From: Ignavibacteria bacterium
Lineage (GTDB): Bacteria > Bacteroidota > Ignavibacteria > Ignavibacteriales > Ignavibacteriaceae
Assembly (NCBI GenBank): GCA_030648225.1
Contig: JAUSIA010000406.1
Coordinates: 1-10,434 of the forward strand
Length of the DNA: 10,434 nucleotides
Direction of reading: 5' to 3'
Both the position numbers and the translations under genes were made by a program. Shown here in pieces: positions 1-7,419 of the stretch. The stretch's first letter is position 1, and each line of letters opens with the position of its first letter. Below the pieces are notes generated by a model. It saw nothing but the letters and a program-made list of their open reading frames with translations. It did not search any database and had not been told where the DNA came from.

Positions 1-60
1 ATCCTATGACATCATAATTTTTTTCTTAAATGGGTCACAAGGAATAAAAATGAAATTACA

Positions 61-190
61 ATTGCCACGACCTTTAAGTCGTGGATTAAATATTTCACAA
101 AATCAGGCTTTAGCCAAAATTAAAATCTTAATTGCGGCTAAAGCCAAAGTAATAAGCCATTTTATCCCACGACCTAAAGGTCGTGGCAAT
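61..190. repeat. Nested palindromic element (REPIN/MITE-like) upstream of aceF
   Basis: Two 24-bp arms, 61-84 and 167-190, are reverse complements of each other with one mismatch. Each arm is itself a small hairpin: CCACGAC and GTCGTGG flank a 6-bp AT-rich loop at 65-84, and CCACGACC and GGTCGTGG flank TAAA at 167-186. Inside lies a second inverted repeat, GGCTTTAGCC at 106-115 and GGCTAAAGCC at 136-145. It extends to 18-bp arms (106-123 and 128-145) with two mismatches. Two REP-like hairpins facing each other around a spacer is the layout called a REPIN or BIME, usually mobilised in trans by RAYT (Y1) transposases. No transposase is present here. It ends 52 bp before the aceF start, so it may lie in the leader or in the space after an upstream gene. 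An open frame crosses it, but its peptide is just the translated repeat. Confidence 0.8.
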
Positions 191-242
191 TTAAAACTAA
201 CAATACATGAATTAAACAAAAATTTATTAGTAGGGACTTTAA

Positions 243-1922
243 ATGTCAAAAGAATTTAAACTGCCTGAACTTGGTGAAAATATTGAATCTGCTGATGTAA
301 TCAGTGTGCTGGTTAAATCGGGTGATAAGATTGAAAAAGAACAGGGCATTATCGAAATAGAAACAGATAAAGCAACCGTTGAAGTGCCTTCTTCAATTGA
401 AGGGACAGTGAGTGAAGTGCTTGTTAAACAAGGTGATAAAGTAAAGGTTGGACAAGTATTAATTAAAGTTGATGAGAATGGTAAGGAAGAAGAACAGAAA
501 AAGGAAACTGAAAAGATAGAGGAGAAACCCGAAGAGAAGAAGGAAAAAGCCAAAGCTGAGAAAAAAGATGAAAAGAAAAAACCTTCTCAGGAAAAACCAA
601 AACCTAAAGGAGAAAAAAGTATTGTTGAAATGAAGCTTCCTGAACTTGGTGAGAATATTGAATCGGCAAGTGTTATTGCTGTTCTTGTTAAAGAAGGTGA
701 TAATATTGAAAAAGACCAGGGTGTAATTGAAATAGAAACAGACAAAGCAACAGTCGAAGTACCATCGAATGTACGTGGGAAAGTTTTAGAGGTTCTGGTT
801 AAAGAAGGTGCTAAGGCTAAGGTTGGAGATACTCTGATAAAGGTTGAAACTTCTGAAGAAGTTGAAGAGCCTAAGCCTGAAGTAAAACCTAAAGAAGAAA
901 GGAAGAAAGAAGAACCAACAAAAAAAGAAGAGAAGAAAAAGGTAGAAGAAAAAGAAGGTACAAAAGAAGAAAGGAAAAAAATCCAGCTTCCCGGAAAAGA
1001 TGACCAGCCGCCTATCACTAAAGGAGCCGCGCCTGCAGCACCATCAGTAAGAAGATTAGCGCGTGAACTCGGTGCTAATATAAATGATATACCGGGAACA
1101 GGTCCTGCCGGAAGAATTTCTCTTGATGATGTTAAAGCTTATGTTAAAAATATTAATGAATCCGTAGGAGCTGCTGGCAGAGGAATTAAGAAAGAAGAAT
1201 TACTTGATTTTTCTAAATTTGGAAAAATTGAACGGAAAGAAATGACCGGCATCCGGCAGAAGACTGCTCAGCATCTCAGTTATGCCTGGATGACTATTCC
1301 TCATGTTACACAATATGATAAAGCTGATATAACAGAACTGGAAAAAGTAAGAAAGGAAATGAACCAGAAGGCAAAGGATAATAAAGATAAGCTTACAATG
1401 ACTGCTATCCTTGCTAAAGTTTCTGCTTCAGCACTTAAAGTCTTTCCACAGTTTAACTCAAGTGTTGATATGGATAAGAATGAGATTATTTACAAAAAAT
1501 ATTCCCACATAGGAATTGCTGTTGATACAGAAAATGGATTAATAGTTCCTGTTATAAGAAATGCTGATATTAAAAATATGACAGAGCTTGCAAAAGATAT
1601 TAATAATCTCGCCGAGAAAGCACGCAGCAGAAAAATTTCTCTGGACGATCTGCAGGGTGCCTGTTTTACAATTACAAATCTCGGAGGAATTGGAGGAACA
1701 GCTTTTTCTCCAATTGTTAATTCTCCCGAAGTTGCTATACTTGGTGTTTCAAGAGGAAGTTATGAACCTGTTTACAATGGTGAAGAATTTGAACCACGCT
1801 TAATGCTTCCATTATCTCTCAGTTATGATCACCGTGTGATAGATGGTGCAGATGCAGCAAGATTTTTAAGATGGGTTTGTGAAGCGATAGAGAACCCGAT
1901 GAAGTTGCTGGTGGAAGGATAG
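243..1922 (+). CDS. aceF: Dihydrolipoamide acetyltransferase, E2 of pyruvate dehydrogenase complex
   Basis: E2 core enzyme of a 2-oxoacid dehydrogenase complex. It carries acyl groups on lipoyl-lysine and passes them to CoA in the cytoplasm. The 559 residues show two lipoyl domains (about 4-77 and 130-203) with the lipoylation motif ETDKATVEVPS, lysines K43 and K168. A peripheral E3/E1-binding domain follows at about 264-302 (PSVRRLARELG, then GTGPAGRI). The trimer-forming catalytic domain covers about 325-558, with the DHRVIDG signature (H530, D534). The stretch PRLMLPLSLSYDHRVIDGAD and the EVAILGVS motif resemble E. coli AceF, so pyruvate is the likely substrate, although branched-chain or 2-oxoglutarate E2 cannot be fully excluded. 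The lipoyl domains are about 77% identical to each other (55 of 71). The linkers (about 80-128 and 208-260) are Lys/Glu-rich rather than the usual Ala/Pro-rich. Start ATG 243 has a GTAGGGA Shine-Dalgarno-like site nearby. lpdA lies 205 bp downstream on the same strand. Confidence 0.95.
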   Translation: MSKEFKLPELGENIESADVISVLVKSGDKIEKEQGIIEIETDKATVEVPSSIEGTVSEVLVKQGDKVKVGQVLIKVDENGKEEEQKKETEKIEEKPEEKKEKAKAEKKDEKKKPSQEKPKPKGEKSIVEMKLPELGENIESASVIAVLVKEGDNIEKDQGVIEIETDKATVEVPSNVRGKVLEVLVKEGAKAKVGDTLIKVETSEEVEEPKPEVKPKEERKKEEPTKKEEKKKVEEKEGTKEERKKIQLPGKDDQPPITKGAAPAAPSVRRLARELGANINDIPGTGPAGRISLDDVKAYVKNINESVGAAGRGIKKEELLDFSKFGKIERKEMTGIRQKTAQHLSYAWMTIPHVTQYDKADITELEKVRKEMNQKAKDNKDKLTMTAILAKVSASALKVFPQFNSSVDMDKNEIIYKKYSHIGIAVDTENGLIVPVIRNADIKNMTELAKDINNLAEKARSRKISLDDLQGACFTITNLGGIGGTAFSPIVNSPEVAILGVSRGSYEPVYNGEEFEPRLMLPLSLSYDHRVIDGADAARFLRWVCEAIENPMKLLVEG

Positions 1923-1958
1923 TACAAGTACAAGTTTAAGTGCAAGTTCAAGTGCAAG
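1923..1958 (+). repeat. Hexamer tandem array (consensus TNCAAG), left arm
   Basis: Six consecutive 6-bp units of the form TACAAG, TTTAAG, TGCAAG or TTCAAG begin at the first base after the aceF stop codon. The tract then becomes purine-rich (1959-1975). The same unit recurs, partly in reverse orientation, at 2105-2117 and at 9918-10030. GTTCAAGTGCAAG at 1946-1958 matches the reverse complement of 2105-2117 in 12 of 13 positions. Confidence 0.85.
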
Positions 1959-2101
1959 GGAAGAAAGAAGAAAAATCAGAAGAGGAAGGTAAAAAACTTT
2001 TGTATGAAATTGTCTCAATGCTAATTGGATTAATTAAAAGTAAATCAAATAGAATTTACCAAAATAATATAGATTATAATTCAGCGAGTGAAAGTGTTTA
2101 A
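1940..2101 (+). pseudogene. Possible remnant of a four-helix-bundle (S23/23S-IVP-like) protein gene
   Basis: A short open frame runs from just after a stop at 1937-1939 to TAA at 2099-2101, with no ATG start near its beginning and no ribosome binding site. After repeat-encoded VQ dipeptides and a Lys/Glu tract it reads EEEGKKLLYEIVSMLIGLIK, then SKSNR. This resembles the C-terminal helix of the small four-helix-bundle proteins related to the 23S rRNA intervening-sequence protein (pattern: acidic, KxLxxLIK, basic end). The N-terminal three helices are missing. Inverted hexamer arms sit at both sides (1946-1958 and 2105-2117), so the fragment may have been carried in or trapped by the repeat. 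It could also be chance coding potential; the resemblance is from memory and short. Confidence 0.3.
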
Positions 2102-2104
2102 ATC

Positions 2105-2117
2105 CTTGCTCTTGAAC
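2105..2117 (-). repeat. Inverted hexamer arm closing the aceF-lpdA spacer element
   Basis: CTTGCTCTTGAAC is the reverse complement, with one mismatch, of GTTCAAGTGCAAG at 1946-1958. The two arms enclose 146 bp that hold the possible gene remnant. The arm ends directly before GAGG (2118-2121), the ribosome binding site of lpdA, so pairing of the two arms in a read-through transcript would end right at the lpdA initiation region. Confidence 0.65.
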
Positions 2118-2127
2118 GAGGTGTTTA

Positions 2128-3543
2128 ATGCCTAAACAAGTTACAGTAATTGGCGCGGGACCCGGTGGTTATGCAGCAGCATTTTTAGCTGCGGATCTTG
2201 GAATGAATGTTACTTTGATTGACAAAGAAAAAAATCCGGGCGGAGTTTGTCTTTACCGCGGCTGTATTCCTTCCAAAGCTTTACTTCATGTTGCCAAATT
2301 AATTACAGAAGCCGGTGAAGCAAAAGAATGGGGAATTGAGTTTGCGAAACCTAAAATAAATCTTGACCGGCTAAGAGAATGGAAAAATGAAGTTGTTGCA
2401 AAACAAACCGGCGGATTAGGTCAATTATTAAAAGCAAAGAAAATAAATTTTATCCAGGGAACGGCAGCATTTTTAAATTCTTCAACTTTAAAGATTAAAA
2501 AAACTGATGGCAAAACTGAAGAACATAAATTTGAAAATGCAATAATAGCTGCTGGTTCTAAAATAGCAACAATTCTTTCTCTTGATATAAAGAGTAAGAG
2601 ATTATTGAATTCAACAAGTGCTCTCGATCTTCCTGAAATTCCAAAAAGACTTTTAGTAATCGGCGGCGGTTATATAGGGTTAGAACTCGGCTCTGTTTAT
2701 GCTTCTCTAGGAACTAAAGTTTCGGTTGTTGAAATGTTATCCGGTTTACTGCCTGGTGCTGACCGGGATCTTGTTTCTCATCTCGCAAAAAGAATTGAAA
2801 AAAGTTATGAAAAAGTTATGCTTGATTCCAAAGTGACTGAAATGAAGGAAGTTAAAAATGGGATCGAAGTTATAATAAAGGATAAAGAAGGAAAATCAAT
2901 AACTGATACTTATGATTATGTTTTAATGTCTATCGGCAGAAAACCAAGAACGGATGGGCTCGGTTTAGAAAACACAAAAGTAAAAGTGAATGAACGCGGC
3001 TGGATAAAAGTGAATAAACAGATGCAGACAGATGATCCGAATATTTTTGCAATAGGTGATATTGTTGGTGAGCCAATGCTTGCTCATAAAGCTTCTCACG
3101 AAGGAAGAACTGCAGTTGAAGTTATTAATGGTGAGAAAGTAGCTTTTGAACCAATGGCTATTCCCGCAGTGGTATTCACCGACCCTGAAATTGCTTGGGC
3201 AGGTTTAACTGAAACTCAGGCTAAAGAAAAAAATATTATATATGAAACTGCAAAATTTCCCTGGGCAGCTTCGGGAAGAGCAAGTACTTTGGGAAGATCT
3301 GATGGTGTTACAAAACTAATTGTTGATCCTGAAACTGAAAGACTTCTTGGAATAGGGATCTGCGGACCGGGTGCCGGAGAATTAATTGCCGAAGGTGTGC
3401 TTGCTCTTGAAATGGGCGCTAATTTAACTGATCTTAAACTAACTATTCATCCCCATCCTACTTTATCTGAAACTATTATGGAATCTGCAGAAGTATTTTT
3501 TGGGCAAAGCTCGCACCTGCACAGGCCAAAAAGGAAGTATTAA
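2128..3543 (+). CDS. lpdA: Dihydrolipoyl dehydrogenase (E3)
   Basis: Flavoprotein that reoxidises dihydrolipoyl groups on E2 and reduces NAD+; E3 component shared by PDH, OGDH and glycine cleavage complexes. The 471-residue length is typical. Motifs in order: FAD-binding GAGPGGY (9-15); redox disulfide C41/C46 within GGVCLYRGCIPSK (many E3s read CLNVGC here); NAD-binding GGGYIG (179-184); second FAD motif AIGD (308-311); and the C-terminal dimer-interface active site HPHPTLSE with H443 and E448, which completes the active site of the partner subunit. Together these separate E3 from mercuric and glutathione reductases. Start ATG 2128 has a clear GAGG six bases upstream. It follows aceF on the same strand, suggesting a common PDH locus, but the 205-bp repeat-filled spacer leaves co-transcription open. 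The end converges with the minus-strand gene at 3658. Confidence 0.95.
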   Translation: MPKQVTVIGAGPGGYAAAFLAADLGMNVTLIDKEKNPGGVCLYRGCIPSKALLHVAKLITEAGEAKEWGIEFAKPKINLDRLREWKNEVVAKQTGGLGQLLKAKKINFIQGTAAFLNSSTLKIKKTDGKTEEHKFENAIIAAGSKIATILSLDIKSKRLLNSTSALDLPEIPKRLLVIGGGYIGLELGSVYASLGTKVSVVEMLSGLLPGADRDLVSHLAKRIEKSYEKVMLDSKVTEMKEVKNGIEVIIKDKEGKSITDTYDYVLMSIGRKPRTDGLGLENTKVKVNERGWIKVNKQMQTDDPNIFAIGDIVGEPMLAHKASHEGRTAVEVINGEKVAFEPMAIPAVVFTDPEIAWAGLTETQAKEKNIIYETAKFPWAASGRASTLGRSDGVTKLIVDPETERLLGIGICGPGAGELIAEGVLALEMGANLTDLKLTIHPHPTLSETIMESAEVFFGQSSHLHRPKRKY

Positions 3544-3560
3544 GCTACGTTATACAGTAT

Positions 3561-3640
3561 GTTTGGAATAATGGAGTATTGGAATGTTGATTTGATCAAT
3601 TCCCATTACTCTATCACTCCACCACTCCACTATTCCAGAC
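3561..3640. repeat. Inverted octamer arrays in convergent spacer; possible bidirectional terminator
   Basis: The left arm is four 8-bp units at 3563-3594 (for example TTGGAATA, ATGGAGTA). The right arm is five units at 3598-3637 (for example TCACTCCA, CCACTCCA, CTATTCCA) in the opposite orientation. GTTTGGAATA at 3561-3570 pairs with TATTCCAGAC at 3631-3640 in 9 of 10 positions, and the pairing continues inward imperfectly. The element fills most of the 114-bp gap between two convergent stop codons, where a long stem-loop could end transcripts from both sides. There is no clear U-tract, so termination is inferred from position only. Confidence 0.7.
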
Positions 3641-3657
3641 ATTTTGTACGATGGTAA

Positions 3658-5193
3658 CTAATTCTGCTCTTCAATAGCTTTCAGCCATTTCTCAAGTTCA
3701 CCTTTATCAAGATTTGCTACTAAATGCGGATTAACATCTTTTGGTATCCTAACTATACTATGAAGTTTATTTATTACAATCTCCCTGGAGCTTTTATCTA
3801 CCATAGTTAATAAATTAAACAGTGTGAGTGCATCTTTTTTTTCACTTAGCAGCAGAATCATATTCAATCTCTCTTTATTTTCTTTAAAACTAAAGTCATT
3901 AACAGCATTTATATATTCTTCCGACGCAGATAACGAATAAGGAATACCAACTTGTTTGTTCTGATTTACATCGCACATATACTCCGGTAAAAGATAAACT
4001 TCTCTTGCTCCTGAAGTAATTAATAAGTAAGCGCTCGCGGAATATATTGTTGCTTTATTATTTACTTTTATGGAATAAGAACCGGGTTTATAATCTTCAA
4101 TTAATACAGAAAATACTTCAACTGGAAATGATTCAGAACCCTCCTTTTTAACTACATCAATCCCGCCATAATTAACAGATATTTCGCCATCGCCGCCATT
4201 CCGTTTTAATGAAGAACCAGGATTTAAATAAACTTCACCGATATCAGGAATTTTAATTAATGCTTTTGATGTATTATCTGTAACTACGAAATCTTCATCT
4301 TCCAATATGCTGCTTTTTTCAACTACAATATTTTTATGACCTCCTTTTATAGAAGGAGAACCGGACAAATTAACCACTTCCCATTGCGGAGGTTTTACAA
4401 AGAAAAGGTAATAAATGGCAGCTGCTATTAACAGAACGAGCAGAAATGTATAGAATGCCTTTCTTGTTATAGTTACTCCTACAGGCTTAAAGAAAATTTC
4501 TTTTTTCTTTTTTTCTTCCTTTAATTTTTGGAGCTTCTCACCTAGGGTTATTTTTGCATCACCTACATTTAAAACTTCTCCTTTAGCTTCTTCCTTTAAA
4601 TCTTTAGTTGCCATACTGTGAATTTTGTTATAGATAATATCCCATAATTCCTGTTTTGGCTCAGATTTTTTAGAAAGGAAATTAACTTTATAATCAAGAT
4701 CATCTAAACTATCTGCATTCAGTTTTTCCTTCATAAATTTGCGGGCATTTTCCAACTTTAAATTTATATCATCACCTGAACCATTAGTTATCTCTACTAT
4801 TTCTTCAACCGTAAGTTTATCAACATCAGCCAGTATAAATACAATTCGTTCTTCTTCCGTGAGAGCAAATAAAGCCTGATCTGCAACATTAGCCTGGTGA
4901 CTCTCTTCTGATTTTTCTATTCCACCCTTCCTGATCTCCTCAACGGCTAATTTTTTCAGCCATAAAATGAAGGTAACATTTTCAGGATAAGCACTTATCT
5001 GCTCAAACGCTTTAACAAAAACTCTTTTTGTCAGCTCTTCTGCAGCTTGCTTATTGTGATCGAAAAATTTTAAGCCAAAAGTATAAATCCTGTCTGCATG
5101 TGCCCTGTAAAGCTGCTCGTAAGCCGAACTTTTCCCCGACAAAACTTCTTTTATATGAGCCTGTATTAGTTTACTTTCCTGTTTTAAAGCCAT
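3658..5193 (-). CDS. Membrane protein with degenerate ECF-sigma-like N-terminus and FecR-like domain
   Basis: A 511-residue protein with an unusual domain order. Residues 1-90 resemble sigma-70 region 2 (YEQLYRAHADRIYTFGLKFF, AEELTKRVFVKAFEQI, and a WL...EEIRK end). Residues 110-158 resemble region 4 (LTEEERIVFILADVDKLTVE, LENARKFMKEKL). A charged stretch with a possible anti-sigma-like helix (178-205) follows, then one strongly hydrophobic segment at 246-266, then a FecR-like domain from about 271 (GSPSIKGG, SSILEDEDFVVTDNTSKALI, NPGSSLKR), and a helical C-terminus (425-511). By topology the sigma-like part should be cytoplasmic and the FecR part periplasmic. Residues usually basic or core-binding in active ECF sigmas look altered (AEELTK for the usual DLVQ-type motif; INLKLENAR for the region-4 recognition helix), so promoter recognition is doubtful. 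It may be a one-piece signalling or anti-sigma-type protein. It lies 86 bp downstream of the DUF255 gene. Function unknown. Confidence 0.8.
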   Translation of the reverse strand: MALKQESKLIQAHIKEVLSGKSSAYEQLYRAHADRIYTFGLKFFDHNKQAAEELTKRVFVKAFEQISAYPENVTFILWLKKLAVEEIRKGGIEKSEESHQANVADQALFALTEEERIVFILADVDKLTVEEIVEITNGSGDDINLKLENARKFMKEKLNADSLDDLDYKVNFLSKKSEPKQELWDIIYNKIHSMATKDLKEEAKGEVLNVGDAKITLGEKLQKLKEEKKKKEIFFKPVGVTITRKAFYTFLLVLLIAAAIYYLFFVKPPQWEVVNLSGSPSIKGGHKNIVVEKSSILEDEDFVVTDNTSKALIKIPDIGEVYLNPGSSLKRNGGDGEISVNYGGIDVVKKEGSESFPVEVFSVLIEDYKPGSYSIKVNNKATIYSASAYLLITSGAREVYLLPEYMCDVNQNKQVGIPYSLSASEEYINAVNDFSFKENKERLNMILLLSEKKDALTLFNLLTMVDKSSREIVINKLHSIVRIPKDVNPHLVANLDKGELEKWLKAIEEQN

Positions 5194-5215
5194 AATTCTA
5201 TACTTAGTGATTGTT

Positions 5216-5223
5216 CAAAAATA
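5216..5223 (-). promoter_or_regulatory. Candidate -7 element for the sigma-like/FecR gene
   Basis: On the minus strand this reads TATTTTTG, a full match to the Bacteroidota -7 consensus TAnnTTTG, 22 bp before the ATG at 5193. No good TTG -33 element is seen at the usual spacing, and short AT-rich motifs occur by chance, so confidence is low. Confidence 0.3.
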
Positions 5224-5250
5224 AATTTAATGAATTTGAACCTGATTATG

Positions 5251-5280
5251 AAAATTTTTTAAGCCCGAGGCTTATAAATT
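5251..5280 (-). terminator. Stem-loop just after the DUF255 stop codon
   Basis: TAAGCC (5260-5265) and GGCTTA (5269-5274) form a 6-bp stem with a 3-base loop, flanked by AT-rich arms that can extend the pairing (AAATTT on one side, A/T runs on the other). It lies within 30 bp of the TAA of the minus-strand DUF255 gene. Downstream on that strand comes A6 then T4, not a clean U-tract. It is a weak terminator or processing hairpin; it may separate or tune expression between DUF255 and the downstream FecR-like gene. Confidence 0.4.
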
Positions 5281-7340
5281 TACTTTAACACCTGCTCAAG
5301 AGCTTCAGCATTATCAGCAGGAAGGTTGCAGATAAAATTTTCACATACAAAAACTTTTGTTTTATCATCTGCTGGAATATAGTTTTTAAGATAAGGAGAT
5401 AGCTCAATAACAGAGTCTTTTTCTGAAGAAATTTTTAATACAATTTTGGCGGGAATAAATTTTTCAAATATAGCTGAATAAGAAGTATCATAATCTTTTC
5501 CTGAAATAATAATTTCTTTTGAAGGTCCGGTGACAAAATCAAGAGCAACCAAAAACTGTGTAAACCCTGAAGGATATTTACTGATTGGAGTAGAAAAGGT
5601 TTTGTTAATCAGTTCAGCTTTTTCCTCATATTCTGTTTTAGCAGTAAACCTTGAAATCCTTAAGAGGTTTAACATTGCAACAGAATTACCTGAAGGAACA
5701 GCACCATCATAAATCTCTTTTTGCCTTACAATTAATTTCTCTCCATAATCAGGGGTAAAGAAAAATCCGCCACCTTCATTATCCCAAAAGTGTTTGATAA
5801 AATCATCGTTCAGCATAAAGGCTTGTTTAAGATATTTAGTTTCAAAAGTCGTTTCGTAAAGATCAAGCAGGGCAGCAATAAAAAAAGCGTGGTCATCTGC
5901 GTTTCCAAAAATAGCTGCTTCGCTTTCCCTGTAACGATGAAGAAGTCTTCCATTATCATCATACATTTTTAACAAAATAAAATCTGCAGCTTTAGCTGCT
6001 GTTTCAGAATAAATCTTTTTTTTAAGCACCTGTGCGGCTTTAGCAAATGCAGAGATCATTAACCCATTCCAGTCTGTAAGAACTTTATCATCCTTATATG
6101 GATGAATTCTTTTTTCTCTCTCAGCAAATAGTTTTTGCTTTGCACTTTCAAGCTTTTGTATAATTTCTGTTTCATTTAAACCTGTTTCACTCACGAATTC
6201 CTTAATACTCTTTATAATATGCAGAATATTAGTATTGCTCTTTTTTCCATGAACTGAATCAATCCAATTCCCTTCTTCTTTTATATTAAAGAATTTTTTA
6301 AAAAGATCTGCATCGTCACTGAGAATTTCATTTATTTCACCTGTTGTCCAAACATAAAACTTCCCCTCCTCGCCTTCACTATCAGCATCCTCAGCAGAAT
6401 AAAAGGCTCCTTCAGGTGATGTCATATCTCTCATTACATAAGCAAGAATTTCTTCAGCAGTACTTTTGTAAAAATTTTTCTTCGTAACCTGGTAAGCTTC
6501 TATATAAGCCATTACAAGAAGAGCCTGGTCATAAAGCATTTTTTCAAAGTGGGGGATCAGCCATTCTCTGTCTGTCGAATACCTGCTAAACCCATATCCA
6601 ATGTGGTCATATATCCCTCCTTTTCTCATTTCAGAAAGAGTCTTTTCAACCATCCCGAGAGCTGATTGGGTTTTATATCTCTTCCAGTATCTAAGAAGAA
6701 ACATTAAATTATGTGGAGTTGGAAATTTAGGTGCGTTTCCAAATCCTCCGAACTCTTCATCATATCTTTCTTCAAATTCTTTAAATGCAACATTAAATAT
6801 ATTTTCTTTAAGAGGGCTGCCAGTCTTGAAAGAAGAGGAAGAAACAATTGCAGAAGAAATCTGTTCAGATGATTTTAAAATTTCATCTCTTCTGGTTTCC
6901 CATAAATTTTTAATCTGAGTAATCAACTCTTTCATACCTATTCTTCCAAACCTGCTTTCTTTAGGGAAGTATGTTCCTGCAAAGAAAGGTTTCTTATCCG
7001 GAGTCATTATGATCGTCATAGGCCAGCCTCCGCCTCCGGTAAGCATCTGGCAGACCGACATATAAATTCCATCTATATCAGGTCTTTCTTCTCTGTCGAC
7101 TTTAATTGAGATGAAAGTCTCATTCATCAGCCTTGCAAGCTCTTCATCTTCAAAAGATTCTTTCTCCATTACATGGCACCAATGACAGGTGGAGTACCCG
7201 ATAGAAAGAAAAACAGGTTTGTCTTCATGCTTTGCTTTATCAAAAGCTTCTTCATTCCAGGCATACCAATTAACAGGATTGTAAGCATGCTGCAGCAGAT
7301 AAGGACTTTTTTCTTTTATCAGTTTATTAGCTTTTTCCAT
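5280..7340 (-). CDS. DUF255 thioredoxin-like / six-hairpin protein (YyaL/SPATA20 family)
   Basis: A 686-residue member of the family known as DUF255, YyaL or spermatogenesis-associated protein 20; this length is usual. The N-terminal thioredoxin-like domain (about 4-165) carries [14 protein letters not shown], the CHWC motif (C52, C55) and [11 protein letters not shown], where the cis-proline is expected. From about 195 an alpha/alpha toroid like that of N-acylglucosamine epimerases and glycosidases follows, with family motifs HFEKMLYD (264-271), [15 protein letters not shown] (from 318) and WNGLM (from 424). All are intact, so the protein should be functional, but no reaction is firmly established for the family; a thiol-redox or sugar-related role is guessed. 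No signal peptide, so cytoplasmic. Start ATG 7340 gives the full SPYLLQ block; no clear Shine-Dalgarno site. Divergent from the SIMPL gene (79 bp) and upstream of the sigma-like/FecR gene. Confidence 0.92.
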   Translation of the reverse strand: MEKANKLIKEKSPYLLQHAYNPVNWYAWNEEAFDKAKHEDKPVFLSIGYSTCHWCHVMEKESFEDEELARLMNETFISIKVDREERPDIDGIYMSVCQMLTGGGGWPMTIIMTPDKKPFFAGTYFPKESRFGRIGMKELITQIKNLWETRRDEILKSSEQISSAIVSSSSFKTGSPLKENIFNVAFKEFEERYDEEFGGFGNAPKFPTPHNLMFLLRYWKRYKTQSALGMVEKTLSEMRKGGIYDHIGYGFSRYSTDREWLIPHFEKMLYDQALLVMAYIEAYQVTKKNFYKSTAEEILAYVMRDMTSPEGAFYSAEDADSEGEEGKFYVWTTGEINEILSDDADLFKKFFNIKEEGNWIDSVHGKKSNTNILHIIKSIKEFVSETGLNETEIIQKLESAKQKLFAEREKRIHPYKDDKVLTDWNGLMISAFAKAAQVLKKKIYSETAAKAADFILLKMYDDNGRLLHRYRESEAAIFGNADDHAFFIAALLDLYETTFETKYLKQAFMLNDDFIKHFWDNEGGGFFFTPDYGEKLIVRQKEIYDGAVPSGNSVAMLNLLRISRFTAKTEYEEKAELINKTFSTPISKYPSGFTQFLVALDFVTGPSKEIIISGKDYDTSYSAIFEKFIPAKIVLKISSEKDSVIELSPYLKNYIPADDKTKVFVCENFICNLPADNAEALEQVLK

Positions 7341-7345
7341 TCAGG

Positions 7346-7377
7346 TTTGTCAGAAGTTTTCTTTTTTAATATGTTTC
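7346..7377 (+). promoter_or_regulatory. Candidate promoter of the SIMPL gene in the divergent spacer
   Basis: TTTG (7346-7349) and TATGTTTC (7370-7377, 7 of 8 to TAnnTTTG) are 20 bp apart, the same spacing as in the fbaB candidate. It would give a leader of about 35 bases before ATG 7420. This 79-bp spacer must hold promoters for both divergent genes; no equally good minus-strand match was found. Motif match only. Confidence 0.25.
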
Positions 7378-7419
7378 ATCAAAATAAAATAAGAAATTTT
7401 TTTAGAAAGACTACCATTT

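Noticed and set aside
1..50. Tail of an upstream gene (for example E1)
   Set aside because: Frames close at 7-9 and 15-17, but only two or four codons are visible, too few to name or support.
50..259. 69-residue plus-strand frame upstream of aceF
   Set aside because: It runs through the nested palindrome, its Pro-Arg and Lys-rich peptide is translated repeat, and it overlaps the aceF start.
239..553. Minus-strand frame opposite the first lipoyl domain
   Set aside because: Ser/Phe-rich peptide is the antisense of a Lys/Glu-rich coding strand; a composition shadow of aceF.
587..1018. Minus-strand frame of 143 residues opposite the second lipoyl domain and linkers
   Set aside because: Same reason: low-complexity Ser/Phe antisense of aceF, with no family resemblance.
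1923..1958. CRISPR-like array
   Set aside because: Units are 6 bp with no spacers; no cas genes nearby. It is a simple tandem repeat.
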